Source: Pseudomonas zanjanensis (GTDB lineage Bacteria; Pseudomonadota; Gammaproteobacteria; Pseudomonadales; Pseudomonadaceae). Taken from it: DNA of 64,000 bases. The DNA lies in NCBI RefSeq assembly GCF_014268745.2, contig NZ_JABWRB020000001.1, positions 1,116,001 to 1,180,000 on the forward strand. Direction: 5' to 3'. Positions within the stretch are counted from its first letter, which is position 1. Every line of letters begins with the position of its first letter. Below the pieces are notes generated by a model that searched no databases, was not told the DNA's origin, and worked only from the letters and a program-made list of their open reading frames with translations. The position numbers were made by a program, and so were the translations under genes. Shown here one piece after another: positions 47,176 to 54,306 of this stretch.

Positions 47176-48012
47176 ATGAATAATTCCACTGATCGGAATA
47201 ATGAGAAAGGCGAAGTCGGTGTCGGCGCAGTCTCCAGGCTGTTTGCCGTGTTGCGCAGCTTGGGCGACACGGTGGAGAGCGGTGAACGGGTGACGCAACT
47301 GGCCCAGCGCATCGGCCTGTCCCAGCCCACCACACATCGCCTGCTGCGCAGCCTGATGGACGAGGGCATGGTCGAGCAGGACGCGCGCAGCAAACGCTAT
47401 CGCCTGAGCTTGGATTTTTTCGCCCTGGCGGCCCGGGCCGGGAACACCGGCAACCTGCGCGAGCTGGTGCGCCCGGCCATGCTGCGGTTGTCGGCGTCCT
47501 TGGGGGACTCGCTGTTTTTGCTCGCCCGCAGTGGTTTCGATGCCATCTGCCTGGACCGCAGCGAGGGGCCGTTTCCGATTCGCACATTCACCGGCGACAT
47601 CGGTGGCCGCGTGGCGTTGGGCGTGGGGCAGGGCAGCCTGGCGATCCTGGCGTTCCTTCCGGAAGAAGAGCGCGACACGGTGATTCAATACAACCTGCCC
47701 CGGCTCAAGGATTTCCATTTGTACGACGAAGTTTTCCTGCGCACGGAAGTGGAGAACGTGCGCGCGCTGGGCTACGCCGGACGCAACACCGGCGTATTGC
47801 AGGGCATGGCCGGGGTGGCCGTGCCGATTCTCGACCGTGATGGCCGGGCCGTGGCGGCATTGAGCGTGGCGACGATCAGCGACCGGCTCGGGCCGGATCG
47901 CCTGCCGACGGTGGTGGAAATGCTCAAGCGCGAAGCCGCCCTGATCGGACCGCGAATCAACCCGTTCGACCCGTTGCTGCGAAGGCCTTCGCAGGTGTTT
48001 GGGCAGGGGTGA
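47176..48012 (+). CDS. IclR-family transcriptional regulator
   Basis: A 278-residue regulator with an N-terminal winged helix (VSRLFAVLRSLG ... VTQLAQRIGLSQPTTHRLLRSLMDEGMVEQD) and a C-terminal effector-binding GAF-like domain (GYAGRNTGVLQGMAGVAVPILDRDGRAVAALSV). It probably controls the divergent opine-type uptake and oxidation operon. The inducer should be the transported compound or its product; unknown. Confidence 0.92.
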   Translation: MNNSTDRNNEKGEVGVGAVSRLFAVLRSLGDTVESGERVTQLAQRIGLSQPTTHRLLRSLMDEGMVEQDARSKRYRLSLDFFALAARAGNTGNLRELVRPAMLRLSASLGDSLFLLARSGFDAICLDRSEGPFPIRTFTGDIGGRVALGVGQGSLAILAFLPEEERDTVIQYNLPRLKDFHLYDEVFLRTEVENVRALGYAGRNTGVLQGMAGVAVPILDRDGRAVAALSVATISDRLGPDRLPTVVEMLKREAALIGPRINPFDPLLRRPSQVFGQG

Positions 48013-48039
48013 ATACACACTCAAGAGCAGTTGACGTTC

Positions 48040-48266
48040 CCTGTGGGAGCGAGCCTGCTCGCGATAGCGGTGTGACAGTCGACATCATCTTTAATTGAAC
48101 TACCGCCATCGCGAGCAGGTTCGCTCCCACATTGGATGTGTGATGGACGTGGATTTTGTGCACGCCGCTGTTTACTCGTGGGAGCGGGCTTGCTCGCGAA
48201 GGCGGTGTATCTGCCGAGGTGATGTCGCCTGACACACCGTCTTCGCGAGCAAGCCCGCTCCCACAG
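48040..48266. repeat. Two REP doublets (type A)
   Basis: 48040-48132 (CTGTGGGAGCGAGCCTGCTC to CGAGCAGGTTCGCTCCCACA) and 48177-48266 (CGTGGGAGCGGGCTTGCTCG to GAGCAAGCCCGCTCCCACAG). They fill the convergent gap between IclR and anti-sigma genes. Confidence 0.85.
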
Positions 48267-48289
48267 AGATTTCCCATTGGCCAGGGGGC

Positions 48290-49042
48290 TTAGAAATTCA
48301 AGGTCTGCTTGAGCCGCTGCGTCGTCGGCGTATCACTCGGTATGACCATCGCATAGTTGTAGCCCGGCCCGGACCAGTACTCGGCCTGCAGCTCGCCATC
48401 GCGGCGACTGCCCCGGGGCAGCAGGAAATTCTTCGGGCCGGGAGGGCGCACGTAGAAGCTGATCTTCTGACCGCTCGGATCCTGATAGACCACCATCGCC
48501 GCCGCGCCTTGCTCGGTGCTGAGCAAGCGCCCGCTGACCGGCTTGAACCCGGCGCTGGACAGGTCGGGCAGCCGGTCGGCCTGAGTGAAGTAACGGTCGA
48601 GCCAGTCTTGCATGTGCTGTTCGTCGCCGCTCTGGTAGTCGGCTGGGAGGATGCCCTGCTGAGCAATCAACCGGTACGCCTGCAGGGCATCGCCCATGGG
48701 GGCGGCGGCGCTGAGCAGGGTCATCTGCCGCGCCTGCCAGCCACCGAAGCCACCCACGCTGACGGCCAGCAGCAACACCGCGGCGTTGGCCAAGTGGCGG
48801 CGGGAGCGATGTTTCAGGCGCTGGCGAATCATGGCCGGGTCGAGGTCCGGGTTGGATGGCTGTTGCAAGGCGCCGCTCAGGGCCGTGCGCAAATGCTGCG
48901 CGTCCTGTTGCCAGGCGCGGACCCGGGCCGCGACTTCAGGCTGGTTGGCCAGGTAGGTCTCGACCAGGCGCTGGTCGGTCTCGCTCAGTTGGCGATCGAC
49001 GTAGGCGTGCAGGTCGCTGTCGCTGGGGGGCATGCTGATCAT
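48290..49042 (-). CDS. Anti-sigma factor (zinc-finger-less RsiW/RskA-like)
   Basis: A 250-residue protein with an N-terminal cytoplasmic domain (DSDLHAYVDRQLSETDQRLVETYLANQPEVAARVRAWQQD), the usual form of membrane anti-sigma factors, one membrane segment (LANAAVLLLAVSVGGFGGW, about 97-115) and a periplasmic sensor domain. The N-terminal helix lacks the HxxxCxxC zinc site. The ATG overlaps the sigma stop (ATGA). It should hold the ECF sigma factor inactive until an envelope or oxidant signal. Confidence 0.88.
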   Translation of the reverse strand: MISMPPSDSDLHAYVDRQLSETDQRLVETYLANQPEVAARVRAWQQDAQHLRTALSGALQQPSNPDLDPAMIRQRLKHRSRRHLANAAVLLLAVSVGGFGGWQARQMTLLSAAAPMGDALQAYRLIAQQGILPADYQSGDEQHMQDWLDRYFTQADRLPDLSSAGFKPVSGRLLSTEQGAAAMVVYQDPSGQKISFYVRPPGPKNFLLPRGSRRDGELQAEYWSGPGYNYAMVIPSDTPTTQRLKQTLNF

Positions 49043-49545
49043 TTGAGTATCCGCAGGGTAGGGCGGGTGATTTCGCCGTCGCTGAGTTGGCGCAGGGCCT
49101 GGCGGGCGCGGGACAGGCGCGACATCACCGTGCCGGTCGGTACGCCGAGGATGTCGGCGACTTGCTGGTAACTCAAGCCTTCCACCGACACCCAGAGCAA
49201 CAGCGCGCGCTGTTCCGTCGTGAGCTGATCGAAGGCTTGCAGGGACGATTGCGCGATCACGCTGCGCTCGGCCGAAGGGTGGGCGTCGTCGCGGCCGGTG
49301 AAATACTCCAGCATGCGCGCATACCGTCGGGAGCGGCGATGGCCGTCGAGAAACTGCCGATACAGGATCGAAAACAGCCAGGCCCGCAGATCGCCGTCCG
49401 GGCGCTTGTCGTTCCATTTGGACAACGCCCGTTCCAGGCACATCTGCACCAGGTCGTCGGCGTTGCTCGGGTTGCGCGTCAGCGACACGGCAAAACGCCG
49501 TAGCCTGGGGATGAGTTCGCGCAACTGTTCGTCGAGTGTGTTCAT
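49039..49545 (-). CDS. ECF RNA polymerase sigma factor
   Basis: A 168-residue group 4 sigma factor with region 2 (LRRFAVSLTRNPSNADDLVQMCLERALSKW) and region 4 (LLLWVSVEGLSYQQVADILGVPTGTVMSRLSRARQALRQL). It is coupled to a membrane anti-sigma gene and divergent from a peroxidase/cytochrome b pair. The ATG at 49545 gives the normal N-terminus (MNTLDEQLRELIPRLRRF); longer upstream frames cross the promoter. It probably activates its own promoter and the divergent one, which share the same sequence pattern. Confidence 0.92.
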   Translation of the reverse strand: MNTLDEQLRELIPRLRRFAVSLTRNPSNADDLVQMCLERALSKWNDKRPDGDLRAWLFSILYRQFLDGHRRSRRYARMLEYFTGRDDAHPSAERSVIAQSSLQAFDQLTTEQRALLLWVSVEGLSYQQVADILGVPTGTVMSRLSRARQALRQLSDGEITRPTLRILK

Positions 49546-49589
49546 GAAAGTGTGGTTTCTGTGGGCAGTCACTGCACCGGGACTGGAAA

Positions 49590-49614
49590 GACGCCCCGCG
49601 AACGAGATTATTCC
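49590..49614 (-). promoter_or_regulatory. ECF-type promoter for sigma/anti-sigma operon
   Basis: Read on the minus strand: GGAATA (49614-49609), 15 bases, CGTC (49593-49590). The pattern is identical in sequence and spacing to the divergent promoter at 49643-49667. Confidence 0.75.
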
Positions 49615-49642
49615 AGTGCAGGAAAAATAAATACGAGGCGTG

Positions 49643-49667
49643 GGAATAAACCTGGCGGGCCTTCGTC
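49643..49667 (+). promoter_or_regulatory. ECF-type promoter for peroxidase/cytochrome b561
   Basis: GGAATA (49643-49648), 15 bases, CGTC (49664-49667), 48 bases before the peroxidase start. GGAAT/CGTC elements are typical of ECF sigma promoters. Confidence 0.75.
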
Positions 49668-49714
49668 TGACGGGTCCTTTCCAACGAATGGCCTCGCGCC
49701 CCTGGAGCTTTCTC

Positions 49715-50797
49715 ATGGTTGATCCTTCACCCTCGTCGAGCCGGCGCCCCTTGAGTGCCGCCGCCCTGACCCTGCGCCTGAGCGGCATCGCGGTGATTGT
49801 TGCCGCGCTGGCCGGGGCATTTGCCTACGTCAATGGCAGCCTCGACCCGCAGCGCTTGACGCCGGACGCGCTGGTCAATGTCCTGGAAAAAAACAATGGC
49901 ATGCATCCGGGCTTTCGACGCAACCACTCCAAAGGCGTCTGTGTCGCGGGCTATTTCCAAAGCACGGGCGAGGCCAGCGCCTATTCCAGCGCCCAGGTGT
50001 TCACGCAGCCGCAAACACCAGTGGTGGGGCGTTTCGCCTTGCCCAGTGGCAACCCCTATGCGCCGGACGGCAGTGTGCCGATTCGCAGCCTGGCGCTGCG
50101 TTTTACCCAGGCCAACGGCCAACAATGGCGCACCGGCATGAACAGCATGCCGGTGTTTCCGGTGGGCACGGTCGAAGCGTTCTACCAATTCCAGCAAGCC
50201 CAGTCGCCGGACCCTGCCACTGGAAAACCGAACCCTGCGGCCGTGCCGGCGTTTTTTGCCGCGCACCCCGAAGCGGTGCCGTTCCTGCAATGGATCAAGA
50301 CCGCCAAGCCGTCGGCCAGCTATGCCACCGAAACCTACAACGGCATTAACGCGTTCTATCTGGTCAACCCCGCTGGGCAGCGCCAGGCCGTTCGCTGGGG
50401 CGTGGTGCCGCTGAGCCAGGACGCCGCCGATGCGACGCCGCCCCAGGGCGCCGACTTTCTCGAACAAGACTTGGCGAAGCGTCTTGCCGCCGGGCCGTTG
50501 CGTTGGCAGTTGAATATCACCCTGGCCAACCCGGGGGATCCGGTGAACGACGCCAGCAAGGCCTGGCCCGCTGACCGCAAGGTGCTCAATGCCGGCACGC
50601 TGGTGCTGGAGCGCACCCAGGCCCAGGACAACGGCGAATGCCGCGACATCAACTATGACCCGCTGATCCTGCCCCAAGGGATCGAAGGTTCTGACGATCC
50701 GTTGCTGGTCGCGCGCTCCGCCGCCTATGCCAGTTCCTATCTGCGCCGTACCAGCGAAGTGAGCCAATTGCCCGCCACCCAGGAGTCCCGCCCATGA
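49715..50797 (+). CDS. Catalase-family peroxidase (SrpA-like), membrane-anchored
   Basis: A 360-residue haem protein with the catalase core but shorter than true catalases (about 480 or more). The N-terminus carries an uncleaved-looking anchor or signal (LSGIAVIVAALAGAFAYVNG). Distal His lies in RRNHSKGVC, and the proximal Tyr in RSAAYASSYLRR. SrpA-type proteins show peroxidase activity in the periplasm. GGAG precedes the ATG. It overlaps the cytochrome b561 gene by four bases, suggesting that electrons for the peroxidase come from that cytochrome. Confidence 0.88.
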   Translation: MVDPSPSSSRRPLSAAALTLRLSGIAVIVAALAGAFAYVNGSLDPQRLTPDALVNVLEKNNGMHPGFRRNHSKGVCVAGYFQSTGEASAYSSAQVFTQPQTPVVGRFALPSGNPYAPDGSVPIRSLALRFTQANGQQWRTGMNSMPVFPVGTVEAFYQFQQAQSPDPATGKPNPAAVPAFFAAHPEAVPFLQWIKTAKPSASYATETYNGINAFYLVNPAGQRQAVRWGVVPLSQDAADATPPQGADFLEQDLAKRLAAGPLRWQLNITLANPGDPVNDASKAWPADRKVLNAGTLVLERTQAQDNGECRDINYDPLILPQGIEGSDDPLLVARSAAYASSYLRRTSEVSQLPATQESRP

Positions 50798-51330
50798 GCG
50801 CCCCTCGTCACTTTGTTCCGCTGGCTCGACTGCTCCACTGGCTGATGGCACTGATGATCATCGCCATGCTGTTTATCGGAGCGGGCATGGTCGCCTCGGT
50901 GTCCGAACGCCATGAATGGCTGCTGCAATTGCACAAGCCATTGGGCATCGCGATTTTGCTGCTGGTGATCGTCCGTCTGCTGGTGCGCTTTACCACTCGT
51001 CAACCGCCGCTGCCGGCCGATCTGCCGGGCTGGCAAGTGCTGGCGGCAAACGCTTCCCATGTGTTGTTGTACGCCTTGATGCTGATCCTGCCGCTGTTGG
51101 GCTGGGGCATGATTTCGGCGGCGGGGGACCCGGTGATGCTCAGCGACTCGTTGCAACTGCCTTCGATCCTGCCTGCCCACGCCCAGACGTTCGCGCTGCT
51201 GCGCAAGGCCCATGGGTACCTGGCTTATTTGTTATTCGTGACTGTGCTGGTGCATTTGGCGGCGGCGCTGTTTCACGCGTGGGTGCGCCGGGATGAGGTG
51301 TTGGACAGTATGTTGCGCGGCAAGGGTTGA
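50794..51330 (+). CDS. Cytochrome b561
   Basis: A 178-residue four-helix dihaem membrane cytochrome (LARLLHWLMALMIIAMLFIG, LLQLHKPLGIAILLLVI, LRKAHGYLAYLLFVTVLVHLAAALFHAWVRRDEV). Translationally coupled to the peroxidase gene, it is the likely electron donor from the quinol pool. A known cluster type in pseudomonads. Confidence 0.92.
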   Translation: MSAPRHFVPLARLLHWLMALMIIAMLFIGAGMVASVSERHEWLLQLHKPLGIAILLLVIVRLLVRFTTRQPPLPADLPGWQVLAANASHVLLYALMLILPLLGWGMISAAGDPVMLSDSLQLPSILPAHAQTFALLRKAHGYLAYLLFVTVLVHLAAALFHAWVRRDEVLDSMLRGKG

Positions 51331-51336
51331 TGAACC

Positions 51337-51470
51337 CTGTGGCGAGGGAGCTTGCTCCCGCTGGGTGGCGCAGCCGCCCCAAATGGGCTGACGCAATCTT
51401 CCAGGCAGATTGTGTCAGCCGGTTTTACGACGGCTGCGCCGCCGAGCGGGAGCAAGCTCCCTCGCCACAG
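51337..51470. repeat. REP doublet (type B)
   Basis: CTGTGGCGAGGGAGCTTGCTC to GAGCAAGCTCCCTCGCCACAG with inner arms TGGGTGGCGCAGCCGCCCCA and TTTACGACGGCTGCGCCGCC, between convergent genes. Confidence 0.85.
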
Positions 51471-51509
51471 GTGTTCACCTTCGACTAGGGAGATGATCAG
51501 GTCGTTGGC

Positions 51510-52655
51510 TCAGCGCAATTCGTCAACCATGGCCTCGATGGTGCTCAACACATCCTTGCCCAGTTGCATCGAGCGTTTACCGGACCAGCCGGTGATCGGG
51601 TTCGGGTGATCGTCGTGGTCCTTGAATGGCATTTCCAGGGTCAGGGACAGGCAGTCATATTTCTGCCCGACTGCGTTACAGGCCAGGGTCATGTTGGCCT
51701 GGCCCGGTTCGTCGCGGGTGTAGCCGTGAGCGGTCTGGAAGTCTTTGGTCTGGTGCTTGAGTTGGCTGCGAAAGCGCTCTTCGAGCTCGGCGATGCGTGG
51801 CGTGTAGCCCGGGTTACCTTCGCAACCGGCAGTGAAGACGTGGGGGATTTCCTCATCGCCGTGCGCATCGAGAAACAGATCGACGCCATACTTTTCCATT
51901 TGCTGCTGGACGAAAAAGACCTCAGGGCTGATTTCCGGACTGGCGTTCTGCCAGGCACGGTTGAGGTCCTGGCCCATCGCGTTGGTCCGCAGGTGACCAT
52001 GGAAGGCACCGTCCGGATTCATGTTCGGCACCAGGTACAGATCGGCCTTGGCGAGCAACCGGTTCAGTTGCGCATCGTCATGCTGTTGGAGGCGTTCGAT
52101 CACGCCTTCCATGAACCATTCGGCCATGTGCTCGCCGGGGTGCTGCTGGGCGATGATCCAGACTTTGCGCCGGCCTTCGGCGCCGCTGCCCTTGCGCAGC
52201 AGTTGAATGTCCCGGCCTTCGACGCTTTTACCGACCGCCAATAGCTCGGTGCCGGCCTTGTGCTGTGCTTGCTCGATCAGCCAGTCATGACGGCCACGGC
52301 TGTAGGGTTCGAAGTAGGCGAACCAGGCGTGGGGCTGCTCGGCCTCCAGGTGAAAGCGCAGGGCGTCGCCTTCAAACTGGGTCGGAATGCGGAACCAATT
52401 GACGTGATCGTAGGAAGCAACGGTCTGGTAGCCCGTCCAGGCCTTGTTATAGGACGATTGACTGGCGTTGAGCAGGCGGAAGGAATATTCCTGGCCGACG
52501 TGCAAGCCGCTGGCCTTGAAATGGAACCACTGGAAATGGGCGCTGCGGGTGTCGGGCCTGATCTTGAGCAACGACTGCAACGGGTTGCTGATGTCGACGA
52601 CCTCGATGTTGCCGCTGTCGAAATTGGCACTGATATCAAAGGAAGATTTAGCCAC
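51510..52655 (-). CDS. M14 carboxypeptidase, cytosolic carboxypeptidase (CCP/AGBL)-like
   Basis: A 381-residue enzyme with the N-terminal beta domain typical of CCPs (about 1-125; SAHFQWFHFKASGL ... YEPYSRG-like PYSRGRHDW) followed by the M14 zinc fold. Zn/substrate motifs: QQHPGEHMAEWFMEG (H and E ligands), NMNPDGAFHGHLRTNAMGQDLNRAW, LDAHGDEE (third ligand) and the catalytic Glu in LTLEMPFKDH. No signal peptide, so cytosolic. Eukaryotic CCPs trim polyglutamate from tubulin; the bacterial target is unknown. The start is a GTG; 52655 is preferred over 52661 for spacing from AGGAA. Confidence 0.85.
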   Translation of the reverse strand: MAKSSFDISANFDSGNIEVVDISNPLQSLLKIRPDTRSAHFQWFHFKASGLHVGQEYSFRLLNASQSSYNKAWTGYQTVASYDHVNWFRIPTQFEGDALRFHLEAEQPHAWFAYFEPYSRGRHDWLIEQAQHKAGTELLAVGKSVEGRDIQLLRKGSGAEGRRKVWIIAQQHPGEHMAEWFMEGVIERLQQHDDAQLNRLLAKADLYLVPNMNPDGAFHGHLRTNAMGQDLNRAWQNASPEISPEVFFVQQQMEKYGVDLFLDAHGDEEIPHVFTAGCEGNPGYTPRIAELEERFRSQLKHQTKDFQTAHGYTRDEPGQANMTLACNAVGQKYDCLSLTLEMPFKDHDDHPNPITGWSGKRSMQLGKDVLSTIEAMVDELR

Positions 52656-52937
52656 GGTCACGGTTCCTGGAAAGGATTTTCATGACCGTTACTTTACACG
52701 CAAGAAAGACGAAACCGGGACGATTTGCATCAGGTAAAGGAGGGGGGCGTCCTCCCTGGACGCGGAGCCAGCTTAGAGAGTCTGCAATTGATTCTCAAGT
52801 GCTGGTTGCCGATAGTTTTCGCCTGTGTGGCGAGGGGACTCTTGTAAACAGATATTCATTTGTTATGATCGCCGCCATCGAATTGGCAGCACCCTGAAAG
52901 ACTTCATTAGCCTGAAGACATAAGCCGAAAACTCGGC

Positions 52938-53050
52938 AAAAAAAGACCCGGCAAAAAGCCGGGTCAAAAACCGTGATTAGCCTGATGAGGAGATATTCCA
53001 GAAGTCCGACCTAAGGTCTTCTGGCCTATCGACTGATCTCGCGACCAGCT
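52938..53050 (-). ncRNA. prrF: PrrF iron-responsive small RNA
   Basis: On the minus strand the sequence begins AGCTGGTCGCGAGATCAG, continues with a stem around GACCTTAGGTC, contains the conserved pairing core CTCCTCATCAGGCTAATCAC and ends in a perfect terminator (GACCCGGC, five T, GCCGGGTC) followed by seven T. This is the PrrF sRNA family, about 113 bases. PrrF, repressed by Fur, blocks translation of iron-using proteins (for example sodB, acnA/B, sdh) when iron is low. A Fur box overlaps its promoter. Recognised from memory of the family core. Confidence 0.92.
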
Positions 53051-53052
53051 GA

Positions 53053-53071
53053 TGCAATAATAATCATTATC
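53053..53071 (-). promoter_or_regulatory. Fur box and promoter of prrF
   Basis: AAT-rich palindrome around TAATCATTATC (53061-53071) matches the Fur consensus at 15 of 19 positions. On the minus strand TTGACT (53084-53079), 16 bases and TATTAT (53062-53057) form a good sigma-70 promoter directing transcription from about 53050; the Fur box covers the -10. Confidence 0.85.
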
Positions 53072-53156
53072 ATTTGGAAGTCAAATGATTTGATCGCATC
53101 GATTGGAAATTTTTTCTCTTCGTCCGCATTCGCGACGACATTCCAAAGGGTTACCG

Positions 53157-53498
53157 CTAGCGAGTAGGGTAGCCATCCAGGGATCGGTCGAGCATCACCT
53201 TGACCAGATCGATCATGTGCACCACCGAAAACGCCAGGTCACGACTCGAACCCTCCAACTGGCTGGCCGACTCATGGGCGGTCGCCGCTGCGCAGCGCAA
53301 CAGGTCGCAGGCGTGGACAAGGGCTTCTTCCGCGTTGACACTGCGGCTGACCTCGAAGAAGCGATGTTCTGCCTGGGCTGGTGAAACACTTGGTTTCAAG
53401 TAGTAGTCGAGGGCGCGTTTGGCCGCCGGGCAATCCTGCAGTGAAGGGAATGTGCCATCGAAAGGGCTGCTGGGCTGGTCTGTATTGGGTGTGTCCAT
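53157..53498 (-). CDS. Small DUF6124 (formerly DUF3077-like) protein
   Basis: A 113-residue soluble helical protein beginning MDTPNTDQPSSPFDGTFPSL and containing a central ALVHACDLLRCAAATAHESASQLEG block typical of a pseudomonad-only family often annotated DUF6124. Function unknown. It lies directly upstream of prrF on the same strand but with its own promoter side near the S24 repressor, from which it is divergent by 131 bases. Confidence 0.75.
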   Translation of the reverse strand: MDTPNTDQPSSPFDGTFPSLQDCPAAKRALDYYLKPSVSPAQAEHRFFEVSRSVNAEEALVHACDLLRCAAATAHESASQLEGSSRDLAFSVVHMIDLVKVMLDRSLDGYPTR

Positions 53499-53558
53499 GG
53501 TGATGAAAATCTCCGTGTGTGGGGGCTGAACTCCTGAACCCAGAATAGTACTTACCGT

Positions 53559-53574
53559 AATTGTGACGACAATT
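53559..53574. promoter_or_regulatory. Candidate repressor operator (AATTGT-N4-ACAATT)
   Basis: Perfect palindrome AATTGT-GACG-ACAATT, with a related ACAATTTGT at 53582-53590, in the gap between the divergent DUF6124 and S24-repressor genes. Likely an autoregulatory site. Confidence 0.5.
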
Positions 53575-53629
53575 TAAATACTACAATTTGTGTTTTGAGG
53601 GTCGGGGTCACCCACGTATCGTGCCGCAC

Positions 53630-54277
53630 ATGGATAAATGGATAGAGTTGGTCAAGGCCAAGATGAAGGAGCTGCACATCACGCAAGTGGTGCTCGCAGA
53701 GCGGTTGGGCATGTCCCAGGGCGGTGTCGGTCATTGGCTGACCAAGCGCCGGCAGCCCAGTGTCGACGACATGAACCGGGTCCTGCGGGAGCTGGGGCTG
53801 GAGTTTCTGGAAGTGGCGATGGTGATCCGCGAGCCGGACACCTCCACCGAAGAAGGCATGGCCCTGGCGCAGAAGTACAACCCGTACTTCCGTTACCCGG
53901 TCAGTGAGTGGCACGAGGTGGGCGAAATTCGTGAAGGTGATCCTGGCGCCTACAGCCAGGCGCGCTACGAACTGACGGACTACCACGCCCTGGGCGATGC
54001 ATTCTGGCTGGTGGTGGTGGGTGATGCGATGACCGCACCCAACGGGTTGAGCATTCCCGAGGGCATGTCGATCCTGGTGGACCCGGCCATCGAGGCGGTG
54101 CCCGGCAAATTGGTGGTCGCTTGCCTGCCCGGTAGCAGTGACGCGACCTTTCGCAAATTGATCGAAGAGAGCGGGCAGCGTTACCTGGTTCCGCTCAATC
54201 CGACGTACCCGAAAAACCTGTACACCGAGCAATGCCGCATCATCGGTGTGGTGGTGCAGGCCACCATCAGGTTCTGA
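53630..54277 (+). CDS. XRE/S24-type repressor with degenerate peptidase site
   Basis: A 215-residue CI/PrtR-like regulator: N-terminal helix-turn-helix (ITQVVLAERLGMSQGGVGHWLTKRRQP), C-terminal LexA/S24 fold (FWLVVVGDAMTAPNGLSIPEGMSILVDP ... DATFRKLIEESGQRYLVPLNPTYP). The serine of the GDSM motif is Ala (GDAM, A133), while a lysine remains at K176. No Ala-Gly cleavage site is visible in the linker, so RecA-stimulated self-cleavage seems impossible and derepression may be by another route. No phage or pyocin genes are near. Confidence 0.85.
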   Translation: MDKWIELVKAKMKELHITQVVLAERLGMSQGGVGHWLTKRRQPSVDDMNRVLRELGLEFLEVAMVIREPDTSTEEGMALAQKYNPYFRYPVSEWHEVGEIREGDPGAYSQARYELTDYHALGDAFWLVVVGDAMTAPNGLSIPEGMSILVDPAIEAVPGKLVVACLPGSSDATFRKLIEESGQRYLVPLNPTYPKNLYTEQCRIIGVVVQATIRF

Positions 54278-54281
54278 CTGG

Positions 54282-54304
54282 ATCGGCCCTGGGAGCGGGC
54301 CGAT
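54282..54304. terminator. Hairpin between convergent repressor and liuD
   Basis: Perfect stem ATCGGCCC/GGGCCGAT with a seven-base loop, five bases after the repressor stop and just before the liuD stop. Confidence 0.5.
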
Positions 54305-54306
54305 GC

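Noticed and set aside
53630..54277. Prophage or pyocin repressor marking a phage/pyocin cluster
   Set aside because: No holin, lysin, tail or integrase genes on either side.
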